A DNA stretch of 26,565 nt from Trichomonas tenax (Eukaryota > Parabasalia > Trichomonadida > Trichomonadidae): positions 1-26,565 of the forward strand of contig JALKBU010000729.1 in NCBI GenBank assembly GCA_023091735.1, written 5' to 3'. Made by a program: the position numbers and the translations under genes. Below are positions 9,604 to 18,941 of this stretch, one piece after another. Below the pieces are notes generated by a model. That model was not told where the DNA came from, made no database searches, and saw only the letters and a program-made list of their open reading frames with translations. Numbering within the stretch: the first letter of the stretch is position 1; every line of letters starts with the position of its first letter.

Positions 9604-9715
9604 GAACAATAACAGTCATTCAAATCAATCATGAGATAATGAATAATCAAAAACTAAGATAAATGGTACTTTTTGATGTAAAACATTTTAAGAAAAGTAT
9701 CATTTTTTATTTGTT

Positions 9716-10833
9716 TTGCTTTTACAAGATTGGCTTCGATTTATTCTTAACACATCGGCTTATTTTGCTTTGATGATATTATTCATTGGCCAAATCATTG
9801 TTCAATATAAGATTCATGCAATCGAAATTGAATTATTTTCATACGATTTTAAAAATTGTCCAATTGCTTCAATTGATCAATTAAAAGATGTATATATTTA
9901 CAAAAATTATACTTACAATCTTCCAATGCGCCAAATAGAAGTTTACATGAGAGATATGTCAAAAGATAATCGAATTCCTAATGACGAAAATAGTCCTGTT
10001 AGCCAAACAACTGAAATAAAGCATTTCATTGGAGGCCATATATCGTACTATGGAGGGAACCAGAAAGGAAAATTCTATTTGTCATGTCGTGAATTTATGA
10101 ATGGGAAGAATTTAATCAGAGATTACGAAGATATTTCTGATTTGCAATATGAAGGATTTTATAAAAAAAGTTATTGTAGGATTTACTTATGAAAAAAATG
10201 TTCGGTCACTTTCTCTGTGATGTATTGTGTGTATTAATAATACTTCCTACAAACATTCTTGAAGGTTCAGAAGTATTTGTTAAGTTTGATGATTTTAGAA
10301 CTGCAAAGAAATGGTGTGAATTTATTAAATTTGAATATCTTGTTCATTACTTGCCAAAGAAATGGATACATGCTAGTGATTTATATATTGTCACATCTGA
10401 ATTTGAAATGTGCAGTCTTGTAGTTGCATGGAAAGATTTTCATAATAGAATTGTTACAATTTATAAATTAGACGACATCAAATCAGTTAATCATATATTT
10501 ATTAACAAATCTTCTTTAACAAGATATTGTCATGTTTATAATATGCAAAACATCACTCAATACTGCCAAAAGAAGTATCCAAACTTTACTTGGATATATG
10601 CAGATCAAACAATATTTCAAAATATAACTCAAACTGCATTCTTGATCGCATTTGCTAAAATTTTATTGACAGCAACAGGTTCAGTGATCCTTAATAGCGT
10701 GTGTATGAAAGGAAAAGAATGCGGCATTTATGTATTTTCATTAAGAACTGTTGATAACCCAATGATGACATATGATGTTGAAAATCATGACATCTTTTTA
10801 GATACATCCAACATAAATGTATTAGTAAAATAA
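9716..10833 (+). pseudogene. GT61-like glycosyltransferase, frame disrupted
   Basis: Two adjoining frames make up one protein of about 370 residues. The first (9716-10192) starts with a TTG where an ATG would be expected, runs through a membrane anchor (AYFALMILFIGQIIVQY) and a luminal stem with cysteines. The second (10189-10833) carries the GT61-type signature FGHFLCDVLCVLIILP and, near the end, ILLTATGSVILNSVCM, matching the HGAGL-like block of that family. Between them lie two A7 runs (10164-10170 and 10192-10198); the third frame is the one that reads sensibly between these runs, implying two offsetting single-base changes. The first usable ATG, 9773, would lose half the anchor. GT61-like enzymes are Golgi type II proteins that transfer sugars to glycans; donor unknown. 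TCATTTTTT at 9700 is initiator-like. Confidence 0.7.
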
Positions 10834-11669
10834 TACCCAGAGAAGTGGAAAGGAGAATCAATACTCGTATTAACATTATCAGCCACAGATGGAGATTTGC
10901 AGCCTGGATAACCGCTAATATAAGAACTTCCATCTGAACCTGCATAATCTATATAATTTGTCTGAACCTCTGTAGCCTGATCCACCCCTCCAATGGAGCT
11001 TCCTCCACCTGTTGGTTGTCTATTTCTTCCCTCATCTTGTCCAGTGGATCCAATTCCATAAATTCCCGATTCTTGAGTTCCACCTAATGAATTTGCATTA
11101 ACGTTAATGGAAGACAGTTCACCACCATGGTCTCCATATAGGGAAGTTCCATTGGAAGAAACTGCACCACCTCCCGACCCGGCAACGATAATAGGACTTT
11201 TTATAGATCTTTCAAATTCAATAAAATTAGAATTCTTATTGATATCAAAATAAATTGTTCTAAAATCAACTACACCACCTCCACTGCTTTCTGGATTATA
11301 CTCATCAAAGAGATCAAGGCCACCATTTACACCTCCATTCCATCCTCCATAGCTTCTGATATTCGGAATCTTTGATGTTTGATCTTTGCCTCTTCCGCCA
11401 ATGTAAAGGTAGAGTGTTAATGTCTGTTTAATTGATATATCGCCTCTCACATATGCTCTTTTGCCGCCAGAATTCTGCGCATTACAGAAATCCCAAAGTT
11501 CGAATCGATATATTCCTTTCTCAAACCTAATCTCGTATGGGGCACATTTGGTAGTAATTGTACATAGATAGTCAAATAATAGTTTTCTTGAAGAATTTTT
11601 TGTAGTTTTTGATGATCCCAATGAATTATCATTAAAAAGTACTTGAACTTTCGATGTTATATCTGCCAT
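10785..11669 (-). CDS. ALK/LTK-type glycine-rich domain protein
   Basis: This 294-residue protein matches the glycine-rich family (Pfam Gly_rich type) abundant in trichomonads. A short lead-in gives YEIRFEKGIYRFELWDFCNA (residues 45-64), then GGKRAYVRGDISI, LTLYLYIGGRG (85-94), SYGGWNGGVNGG (106-117), SSGGGVVDFRTIYFD (128-142), SPIIVAGSGGGA (158-169) and a glycine/serine-rich second half ending HFSGYYFTNTFMLD (275-288). In ALK/LTK this fold forms a ligand-binding surface module; here there is no signal peptide or kinase, so its role is unknown. The ATG follows an AT-rich leader. Its last 49 bp overlap, tail to tail, the 3' end of the GT61-like sequence. The frame is intact throughout. Confidence 0.8.
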   Translation of the reverse strand: MADITSKVQVLFNDNSLGSSKTTKNSSRKLLFDYLCTITTKCAPYEIRFEKGIYRFELWDFCNAQNSGGKRAYVRGDISIKQTLTLYLYIGGRGKDQTSKIPNIRSYGGWNGGVNGGLDLFDEYNPESSGGGVVDFRTIYFDINKNSNFIEFERSIKSPIIVAGSGGGAVSSNGTSLYGDHGGELSSINVNANSLGGTQESGIYGIGSTGQDEGRNRQPTGGGSSIGGVDQATEVQTNYIDYAGSDGSSYISGYPGCKSPSVADNVNTSIDSPFHFSGYYFTNTFMLDVSKKMS

Positions 11670-12304
11670 TGTTCTCTATGGATAATTTGATAATAATTTC
11701 TTCCAACAGAGGACTTCATTTTATAAAAGTTGGTGCAGCAATCTATTTTCATAAATAATGTAAAAGTTACAGTTAATTCAATAGTTCACAAATCATTTTA
11801 AGGTTGAAAATCATTTCGACTTTAAAAAGATGATTTCTAACTATGCTTGAAAACTATCATTTGTTTAGTATTTTCGAGACTGTTTAAATGCTGGAAAATA
11901 TGTGTTATAGAGTTATTCTATTAAATTTCTTTTCAAAAATAGAAAAAAAGTTTTTGGATGTTTTGCAAATAAATACAAATAAATGAAAGGATCAAAAAGT
12001 TATTATCTTATTCACTTTGCATCATGTCCATTAGAGTTCATTAATTTATCGAATCATATATCGATAAAATAAAAAAAATGAATGAAGAATGGGATTCTTC
12101 AAAAATTAAATTAGGTGATTGAAGCATAGTAATATGATAATGTCCATATGGAAAGCAATAAAAAAATTCTAAATGATTATCCTTAAATTGTGTTATGACA
12201 ATTGACAAAAATTGTACAAATTGTCACTTTTTAACTTATTCAATAAATTATTTGTCACTTTTATTGTAAATGATATGTCAAATTCGATTCAAAGTTCTTT
12301 GCTG
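11670..12304. other. Intergenic, no intact gene
   Basis: AT-rich. A short protein-like run on the plus strand from ATG 12078 (MNEEWDSSKIKLGD) meets a TGA at once and then further stops. Several TTGTCA/TGTCAC motifs cluster at 12190-12315 just before the saposin-like gene. Confidence 0.5.
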
Positions 12305-12312
12305 TCACTTTT
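12305..12312 (+). promoter_or_regulatory. Initiator-like TCACTTTT
   Basis: TCACTTTT matches the trichomonad initiator consensus (TCA+1 pyrimidine then T/A) and lies 12 bp before ATG 12324, the usual distance for a short trichomonad 5' leader. It supports 12324 as the original start of the saposin-like gene. Confidence 0.6.
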
Positions 12313-12323
12313 GTCAAAGAGAA

Positions 12324-12867
12324 ATGTTTTTCATTTGCGTTATCGCGAATTCGCATCCCACCGATAGAGAGCGGCCAGCACTGCGCCATCTGCCAGGACT
12401 TCTACGACAAACTGCACAGCACTGAATATAACAAAGCGAAGAAAATGCAAGAAACACTTTACAAAAGCTGCATGAAGATGCCGAAAGGCACCGATGTAAT
12501 ATGCGAAGCAATAGCAGCCGATTGGTTCGAGCACATTCTCAAATCTAAAGATAAATATAGTGGATGTAAATTTGCTTGCAATTTATCGATTAAAGATGGA
12601 CAGTACTACAGACAGAGAGTAAAAAGACCGAAACCATTGATTGCTAATGATTGCGGAATTTGTAAATTCTTCATTGAAGAAGGATATGAAGCGTTTGTTT
12701 CAGAAGTTATTCCAGAAGTTAACCCCTTCAGAGAGGCATGCCAGAGAGTCGAAATGTTTAAAGATCGCTGTAATTTATTCACTGATGAAAAATCTTCGGC
12801 CGTGTCTAACTACATTATCAACCACTTTGATCACGAAGATATTTTCCAGTTGATGGGAGCTTGTTAA
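12324..12867 (+). pseudogene. Saposin-like (SapB) protein, frameshift after signal peptide
   Basis: ATG 12324 begins a short hydrophobic leader (MFFICVIANS) whose frame ends soon after, while the mature protein lies in the next frame from about 12367 to TAA 12865-12867. The body has two SapB modules. The first has the full six-cysteine pattern (CAIC, then SC, IC, and GCKFAC); the second has CGIC, EAC, RC and a terminal GAC, so it stops at the fifth cysteine. SapB proteins bind or perturb lipid membranes, and trichomonad members are related to amoebapore-type effectors. The frame change lies between about 12350 and 12372 and removes the secretion signal from the body. An internal ATG at 12445 would start inside module one, cutting off its first two cysteines. 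The TAAA at the stop fits a poly(A) signal. Either a pseudogene or a sequence error. Confidence 0.75.
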
Positions 12868-12960
12868 ATTTGAATTAAAAAATATCGGATTTCAAAATTA
12901 GAAGCAATATTTAGCAAATCGCATCTACACATTATATGAATACTTTGCTTTCTAAACAAG

Positions 12961-13222
12961 ATGTCTAGTTTTGAAATAATTACTGGCGCAAAAAATATAT
13001 TAACCATAACTCCTTTAACAATTAACCAGTTACCTATTGTCGCTTTGATTCGAGGAAAGGAAGCATAATGTTAAAATATATCAAAATATGATTTGATGAA
13101 ATCTAAAATTGGTGAATGAGCTGATGGATATAAGCAATGCAGGTGACATCTATTATATTACGTTTGAATATGTATTTCAAAATCAAAAATATATTTCATT
13201 GAAAAATATTATTATTGGATAA
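12961..13222 (+). pseudogene. Possible small decayed coding fragment
   Basis: ATG 12961 opens a 35-codon frame (MSSFEIITGAKNILTITPLT) to TAA 13066-13068. Another frame downstream gives DIYYITFEYVFQNQKYISLK to TAA 13220-13222. Both look more protein-like than the surrounding DNA and may be pieces of one dead gene. The family is not recognised. Confidence 0.3.
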
Positions 13223-13312
13223 GTCGAAAATGATTTTGAAAATGTGATATACAGGCATTCTATTTCTTGTACTTAAGCGATTTAAAGACATCTATCAAAT
13301 TAAACGTACAGT

Positions 13313-13322
13313 GGCACTTTTT
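13313..13322 (+). promoter_or_regulatory. GGCACTTTTT initiator-like motif
   Basis: GGCACTTTTT lies 25 bp before ATG 13348. The same string occurs upstream of the 906-residue membrane protein (minus strand, 25436-25445). It resembles the trichomonad initiator with G for the usual T before CA. Promoter function is inferred. Confidence 0.4.
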
Positions 13323-13347
13323 ATCGATTTTTTTGTAAAATTGTATA

Positions 13348-14460
13348 ATGAACACAACTTTAACAGCAAATTGCTCATATTATACAGGCAGCGGCACAGA
13401 TAGTGACCCATATGTATGTGTGAGCAATTTTGTTGGTTCATTCTGTTACGGTTTTCAAATTGGATTTATATTATTTGCTTTGAGCATGGTTTTGTTGAAT
13501 ACCATATTATGGTTTCTATCAAGACTATGCACAAAACTATATCCTCCGTTTTTTATGTATCTTGTCTGTTTAATTCAAAACATTTTATTTTCATTCATGA
13601 TAAAATCATTCATATGCCATTCAGCATGGTTTGTGTATGTTCCAATAATGGCATCAAATATAATTTTAGCATTTATATTCAACAGTCACAAATATAATTC
13701 AAAAGAACATCGATTATCACAAATAGGCGAAATACGTGCACTAATGTTCGAAAATTACCTCAATTACTATAATGCCAAGAAAATTGCGCCTGAATTAAAC
13801 TCACAAAGTTGTTACACGGATAAAGAAAAATGCGATAAAGTTATTGATTACGCAGTCTTTAATCCACCAATTTTAACGCTTAAACCATATAAGGAATCGT
13901 TTAGGAGTGGCAAGCTCTCTAAGATGTTCAATATTGCGAGACTTAATGTCAACTACACGTCCTGGGAACCATTCGGATTACGCGAATCGATGGTGAGCAG
14001 TCACAAGATCAATATTTACAATTTTAAGCATCACCTAGAGATCAGCGAAGAGCTACAGGCGAAGATCAACGATAAAAAAGAAGAAATGAAGATGCTGCTC
14101 GCTAATGAACTTGAAAGAATGGATAATTTCGATATAGAGCAGCCAATCAATATAGAAATAGAGTTCATTATATCCATATACGGATTGACTAATAGAATTT
14201 GTTATGCTCCGAATTCTTATTATTTGAAATTTTTGAATTGCAGATTTGGACGATATATGCTGATCCTTTCAATGTTCTGTGGTCTTTCATTAGTCTATGA
14301 TTCACTATTTTGTCTATTTGCAAACCACAAAGAAATTGATACATATAGATATGTTTCTCATGCGAATGAGTATGCAAACAGTGCTTACAAAGGCGATAAA
14401 GCAGGGTTTTCCATTGACTGTCCTCAAGCTTACCATGAAGTTGTCGATTTAGATCAATAA
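13348..14460 (+). CDS. Four-pass membrane protein of unknown function
   Basis: This intact 370-residue protein starts with a short polar segment carrying two cysteines and N-glycosylation sequons (NTT, NCS), then three hydrophobic segments at about residues 31-58, 66-86 and 92-112. A large soluble domain follows (113-300), with a charged helix likely to form a coiled coil (EELQAKINDKKEEMKMLLAN, ~234-253). A fourth hydrophobic segment lies at about 303-325 (YMLILSMFCGLSLVYDSLFC), followed by a 45-residue tail. I do not recognise a family. An even number of passes would place both ends on the same side. The start is the first ATG after the initiator-like motif at 13313. The middle of the soluble domain is richer in GC than the ends. 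Confidence 0.75.
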   Translation: MNTTLTANCSYYTGSGTDSDPYVCVSNFVGSFCYGFQIGFILFALSMVLLNTILWFLSRLCTKLYPPFFMYLVCLIQNILFSFMIKSFICHSAWFVYVPIMASNIILAFIFNSHKYNSKEHRLSQIGEIRALMFENYLNYYNAKKIAPELNSQSCYTDKEKCDKVIDYAVFNPPILTLKPYKESFRSGKLSKMFNIARLNVNYTSWEPFGLRESMVSSHKINIYNFKHHLEISEELQAKINDKKEEMKMLLANELERMDNFDIEQPINIEIEFIISIYGLTNRICYAPNSYYLKFLNCRFGRYMLILSMFCGLSLVYDSLFCLFANHKEIDTYRYVSHANEYANSAYKGDKAGFSIDCPQAYHEVVDLDQ

Positions 14461-14679
14461 TTGTTTATTTTTGTTGTTTTTTATACCCATGTAATTTTAT
14501 GCGTAAATGATTATGTTTGATTATTATATTAACTCTCAATTTTTTTAATATAAAATTTTGATAAATTAAGAATTGAATTTTGGTTTAACAGTTCTTCGAT
14601 TCTGTATAAGCAAGAGGAGTATGTTGTAATTTTCATAGATAAACGTTTATGAATCGATCAAAAATCTTTCATGAAAATT

Positions 14680-15729
14680 TTAAAGTGTGCCGAACTTGAA
14701 TGCAATGGCATTGTGGAGCTTTTGGCCTGGATAGACTGTCGTTGTTGGGAACCATGTCTTGTTTGGAGCATCGGCAAAGTTTCCTGCTTCAAGGCAGAAA
14801 GCATGGCGCTTGTCGCACTTTGTGCCGTACTTTCCAGCGAATCCGTCCATCCAGTTGGCAGTGTAGAGCTGCATGCCTGGGAGGTCTGTGTGCATTTCGA
14901 GTGTGATTCCTGTCTTCTTGTTGACAGCTCTTGCAGCACGTGTGAACTGTCCTCTCCACTGCTTGCGGAGAACGAAGTTGTGATCGTAGCCTGTTCCCTT
15001 GATGATCTGGTCGTCATTGTCAAGGATGTGCTTGCCAATGGCCATTGGCTGCCTGAAGTCGAAGACTGTGCCATCAACCTTGAGGACTTCGCCCGTTGGT
15101 GTCATGTGATTGTCGACTGGTGTGAAGAAGTCAGCATCGATTTGAAGCTCTGTGTCGAAGACATCTTCCTCTGGTGTGGAGAGGTTGAAGAAGGAGTGCT
15201 GTGTGTAGTTAGCGACTGTTGGCTTGTCTGTTGTTGAGTCGAACTCACACTTGAGGCTGTCTTCTGTCAATGTGAATGTGATGACGGTTTCGAGGTTACC
15301 TGGGAAACCATCGGCGCCATCGACTGAGATGTACTTAAGAACAACCTTGTTTTCTGTCTGTTCGAGAATATCCCAGACATTGTTATGGAAACCGGAAGCA
15401 CCGGTGTGGTTATTGTTGATATCGTTGTTAACTGGGCAGTGGAACTCAGTGCCATCGATGTTGAACACACCCTTGCCGATTCTGTTTGCAGATCTGCCGA
15501 CTGTGGCGCCTGTAAAGCGATCTGAGTGCTCAATCATCTCCTTAATATTTGGCTGGTTAAGTACGATATCTCTCATCTTTCCATCTTTGTCAGGAACAAT
15601 GAACGAAACAATATTTGCGCCAAAGTTTGAGATCTGGACCTCGCAGCCCTTAGCGTTCTTAAGGGTGATGAGCTTTACTTGCTTTCCCTGGTGTGTTGTC
15701 TCGTAGTCAGACGCTTTAATGCTTAACAT
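14680..15729 (-). CDS. galM: Aldose 1-epimerase (galactose mutarotase)
   Basis: This full-length 349-residue GalM interconverts alpha and beta anomers of galactose or glucose, feeding the Leloir pathway and hexose use in the cytosol. Family landmarks are present: FGANIVSFIVPDKDG (36-50), GRSANRI with Arg79/Arg83, HTGASGFH with His108, the catalytic base region TQHSFFNLS with His178, GYDHNFVL with Asp249, and the acid/base CLEAGNFADAPN with Glu314. No signal peptide is seen. ATG 15729 follows TCACTTTT by 5 bp, a textbook trichomonad leader. The stop lies in TAAA. GC content and third-position bias are high for the window, in keeping with strong expression; bacterial-type sequence could reflect old lateral transfer, but that needs a tree. 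Confidence 0.97.
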   Translation of the reverse strand: MLSIKASDYETTHQGKQVKLITLKNAKGCEVQISNFGANIVSFIVPDKDGKMRDIVLNQPNIKEMIEHSDRFTGATVGRSANRIGKGVFNIDGTEFHCPVNNDINNNHTGASGFHNNVWDILEQTENKVVLKYISVDGADGFPGNLETVITFTLTEDSLKCEFDSTTDKPTVANYTQHSFFNLSTPEEDVFDTELQIDADFFTPVDNHMTPTGEVLKVDGTVFDFRQPMAIGKHILDNDDQIIKGTGYDHNFVLRKQWRGQFTRAARAVNKKTGITLEMHTDLPGMQLYTANWMDGFAGKYGTKCDKRHAFCLEAGNFADAPNKTWFPTTTVYPGQKLHNAIAFKFGTL

Positions 15730-15734
15730 TTGTT

Positions 15735-15742
15735 AAAAGTGA
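15735..15742 (-). promoter_or_regulatory. Initiator TCACTTTT of galM
   Basis: On the minus strand TCACTTTT is followed by AACAA and then the ATG of galM, leaving a leader of about 11 bases if transcription starts at the A. This matches the trichomonad initiator element in sequence and distance. Confidence 0.7.
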
Positions 15743-17033
15743 AATGATACATTTTTCAATACTTTTTGCAAAAATTGAAAGAAAACCCATCATCTAAATC
15801 TCACAGGAGCTAATCTATGTGTTTACATTGGCTTTTTCGATTTTTTTGTTAAAATTGAAATTGAAGCAAATTGCGTTTGGGAGTATATCCTTTAGGACCT
15901 TTTATGTTCATATTTAAGTCCGGTTTGGAAATTGATAAGAAATCAGTAAAGCTTTCAAAAAAAGGGGTATATTTCAAAAAGCCCATGATAATATTGAATA
16001 GCGTGAGTGATCAATTCTGCCTATCGCCTCCAAACTGCCTGTACGCAGCTGTGGCAAAAGATTTGATAACAATAAGGGTTTTGTCAATGATATTACATCC
16101 TTTGCACTTGCAAAACTTTCTTATTTCTTCTTTTTCTTTATGTTTATATAGTTGTTTTCGTATTTGGTTCTAATTTAATAACCTGACAAATATTCTTTAC
16201 ACAATGAAGTTCAACGCTATTGGATTTTGAAAATAGTATCGATAGGCAAACTATATCTGTGTTGTAACTTCTTAAAAACACCTTTGTCAAAAAAAAGATT
16301 TGATTTTCAATTTTCAGAATGATGTTACAGTCCAGATAACTGTAAAATCACTTTATTTGACTTTTTTCAATGATTCTCTTGGTGTTTTTAAACTTTATTG
16401 CAATAATATCTTATGCCATATATTCTATACATAACAAGATCCAAAGCTCTTAAGGTACGAATATAGATGGTGTTTTGGAATGAACTCTATGTTAATATTT
16501 AGTTCAAAAACGTAGTCATCATTTGGAATTGAAAATGTTTTTGGACTTCATAATGAAATTACATATTTTGCACATATGCAATTATCATGCATTGGTGCAT
16601 GTTATTGAATTGTGTCGATTGCTTTAAATAAATTTCTAATAATTTCAATTGATTATTACTGGAATAATGACTATTGTTGTATTGGTAGATGATTACCTTA
16701 GAAGAGTTAATGTAATTGTCAATGTGTTGATCCTTAAAAGATAATCATGTCGTGAATATTGGATTGATGAATATAAATATAGGTTTTTACGTGTCACTGT
16801 TACATTGCAATTGAATCTTGGAGGTACAACATTGCATATCTAGGATAATGATGAATATAAATGAATTATTACAAAATCAAACAATTTGGAATCATAGTTC
16901 ATTAGAGGAAGCTGTACATACTATATTATATTGATTTATCTTGCTTTTGTCTGGATATACAATGATGACAAAAAAATGAAAATATTTTGCGCTACAAACA
17001 ATATTGAATGATAATAATATATGAATTTGAATA
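15743..17033. other. 1.3 kb intergenic region, no intact gene
   Basis: Several short plus-strand stretches look faintly coding in changing frames: around 15871-16173, and DVTVQITVKSLYLTFFNDSL from about 16321 to a stop near 16437. No frame can be followed far and no family is recognised. The rest is AT-rich. It may contain heavily decayed genes. Confidence 0.45.
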
Positions 17034-17900
17034 TTAATTCATTGAGTGAAGATTATATTTTGAATCGGCTTCGTCAACGGCTCTTTTGATGATAGGATAG
17101 AAATAAATCGATGCATCTCTGTCAGAATTGACTGCTTTCTTAGACAAAGCACTATTGAAAGTTTTGCTGCTGTATTTAATGAATGTTGGATATTGGAATC
17201 TCGACCAGAAATCCAGAAAAGCATTTCCGTAATCTTTCACGCAAGAATCTGTTGGAAGTGGATTATAATCTTTGTAAACTTCAGTAATTTTGTCGTTAAA
17301 AAGAATGTCAATGTGATCATCTTTGATAATTGTTGGATCTATAGCGAAGAAATGAGAATCGAAAAGGAAAATGTCGTTGAGTTGTGCTACTGATGCAAAT
17401 CCTGTAGATTTACATGCATCATATGGAAAACTGTTGAATATTCCATTAGGAGTAACGTAAACGACTCTTTTACACGATTTATTTAACCAAAAATTCGAAT
17501 GAACGTCCGTTCGCTCATGTCTTGAATTGCTGTATTGATGATACTCGAAAATTGATTCGATAATCTTTTGTTTTTCACCTGAAACAAGAATTCTCGAGAA
17601 AGCGAAAATACGAATTTTGTCTAATCCAAGATTTTGTAAAGAATTTCCAAGTACAATAGCACTTAAAGCATTGTTGCTATCGAAAGTTGTCGCAATGCAG
17701 CAATCTGAATAATTTATTGCCGGAATCTTCGAATTTGATTTCCAATATTGTTCATAGCCGTCCTCTGTGTCTTCTATTTTCATTAGCAAACTGAATGAAA
17801 CGAAAAGCATAACAGCAGCTGAAACTATCCAAGAAATGTTATTTACAATAAGAAGCATCAATAAAAATGGAAACCAAAACTTTAAAAATTTTATATCCAT
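17034..17900 (-). CDS. GT8/glycogenin-like protein lacking the DxD motif
   Basis: This 288-residue protein has one or two N-terminal membrane segments (residues 8-40), then a nucleotide-sugar-transferase-like domain. CCIATTFDSNNALSAIVLGN (67-86) matches the first strand and helix of GT8 enzymes, and KRVVYVTPNGIFNSFPYDAC (144-163) aligns with the block that normally reads y.D.D and holds the metal and UDP-sugar. Here TPN (150-152) replaces the DxD. HFFAIDP (183-189) matches the later strand. GT8 proteins transfer glucose, galactose or xylose in the Golgi or cytosol. Loss of the metal-binding aspartates suggests an inactive or altered enzyme. A short out-of-frame ATG pair lies just upstream of the chosen ATG and might reduce translation. 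The frame is intact. Family assignment rests on motif spacing. Confidence 0.6.
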   Translation of the reverse strand: MDIKFLKFWFPFLLMLLIVNNISWIVSAAVMLFVSFSLLMKIEDTEDGYEQYWKSNSKIPAINYSDCCIATTFDSNNALSAIVLGNSLQNLGLDKIRIFAFSRILVSGEKQKIIESIFEYHQYSNSRHERTDVHSNFWLNKSCKRVVYVTPNGIFNSFPYDACKSTGFASVAQLNDIFLFDSHFFAIDPTIIKDDHIDILFNDKITEVYKDYNPLPTDSCVKDYGNAFLDFWSRFQYPTFIKYSSKTFNSALSKKAVNSDRDASIYFYPIIKRAVDEADSKYNLHSMN

Positions 17901-18230
17901 CCGCTAAATCCGTCATATTCATTATCAAAAACCTCCAATTTTTTCTTTTCTCATCACTTCTGTCATCATTAACTAAAACTCAATTTATCTCTTTAAATAA
18001 TAGATAAATAACAATGAAAATAATATATTTATATATTATATCTATTACTACATAATAATATATATTTGGTTAAAGATGTTACATATTAGATATAAAGATA
18101 TGATGCACTTTTTACATCCTTGAAATTTAGAATTTGAGTTTAAAAATTTAGCAAACATCGGCTAAGAAGAGTGAATATGTGAGATATGAGTTGAGTTGTG
18201 TTTAAATATAAGTTATATCAAATAAAAGTT

Positions 18231-18941
18231 TTATAAAATCAATGTGAGCTTTTCGAAGTCCTCTGGTGGATATGTAGCAGCGAGGATGTTTTGTCCGAAT
18301 ACATTAAGTTCTTTGCTAATCTTTGTGAAGATATCTTTGAGTGTTGATTGTGGAGCAATTTTGATTGCATTCCAAAACTCGTTAATAAAGATTGTCTCGT
18401 TCTGCAAGTCCAGCTGCTGAAGGTGTGCTTGCTCTGGATCTGGATAAGGAGCGATAATAGCTGTATGTTCCATAGAAAGGTCCTGCTCATTAGGATTCCA
18501 CAAGTCTGGGTTGTTTATTCCATCGATGCAGAGAACGAGCTTGAGATCGTTCGGCTTTTGGTCGATAGTAGAATAAATCAAGTTTGGACCGACAGTGCCG
18601 TTAGAACACTTGATGAAGGCCTTTCCGTCCATTATATCCTGTGAGATTGGGTTGCCGGAGAAGTAAATAAACGAAAACTTGCGAACTGTTGTGGTGAAGT
18701 GTGTTAATGCTTCGATTGTTTCGTTAACATTTGGATCGACGAGGTAGTAGACCTCGCATGTTGCCCATTTAGCGAATTTAGCAATGCGAATTGCACTCTG
18801 GATTGATGCTGTGTTGTGATAAGCGTACTGATTGATCAAAATGAGGCATGAGCGCTCGATGTTGATCGGAATGCTTCCGATCCCAACCATTCTGATATCT
18901 CTCGCGCACGCAGCAAGGTCACGAAGAGGATTTGTGCTCAT
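18231..18941 (-). CDS. Caspase-fold protein without catalytic His-Cys dyad
   Basis: This intact 236-residue soluble protein follows the strand order of the caspase/metacaspase p20 core: SCLILINQYAY (31-41), CEVYYLVDPNV (62-72), a helix at 73-87, KFSFIYFSGNPIS (88-100), KLVLCIDGINNPD (134-146), EHTAIIAPYPDPEQA (158-172) and NETIFINEFWNAI (181-193). In active members FYFSGHG supplies the histidine and FDCCHSG the cysteine; here they are GNP and IDG, so neither residue is present. The fold is supported by the order and spacing of six blocks, but the match is remote. Such pseudoenzymes may regulate active metacaspases. GC-biased codons resemble those of galM and the BAR-like gene, suggesting good expression. 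The stop is within TAAA. Cytosolic by lack of signal. Confidence 0.55.
   Translation of the reverse strand: MSTNPLRDLAACARDIRMVGIGSIPINIERSCLILINQYAYHNTASIQSAIRIAKFAKWATCEVYYLVDPNVNETIEALTHFTTTVRKFSFIYFSGNPISQDIMDGKAFIKCSNGTVGPNLIYSTIDQKPNDLKLVLCIDGINNPDLWNPNEQDLSMEHTAIIAPYPDPEQAHLQQLDLQNETIFINEFWNAIKIAPQSTLKDIFTKISKELNVFGQNILAATYPPEDFEKLTLIL

Noticed and set aside
12314..12534. Two short minus-strand open frames opposite the saposin-like gene
   Set aside because: Shadows of the saposin body; no independent start signal or protein sense.
14671..15706. Long plus-strand open frames opposite galM
   Set aside because: They are antisense shadows caused by the GC-biased codons of the real galM gene.
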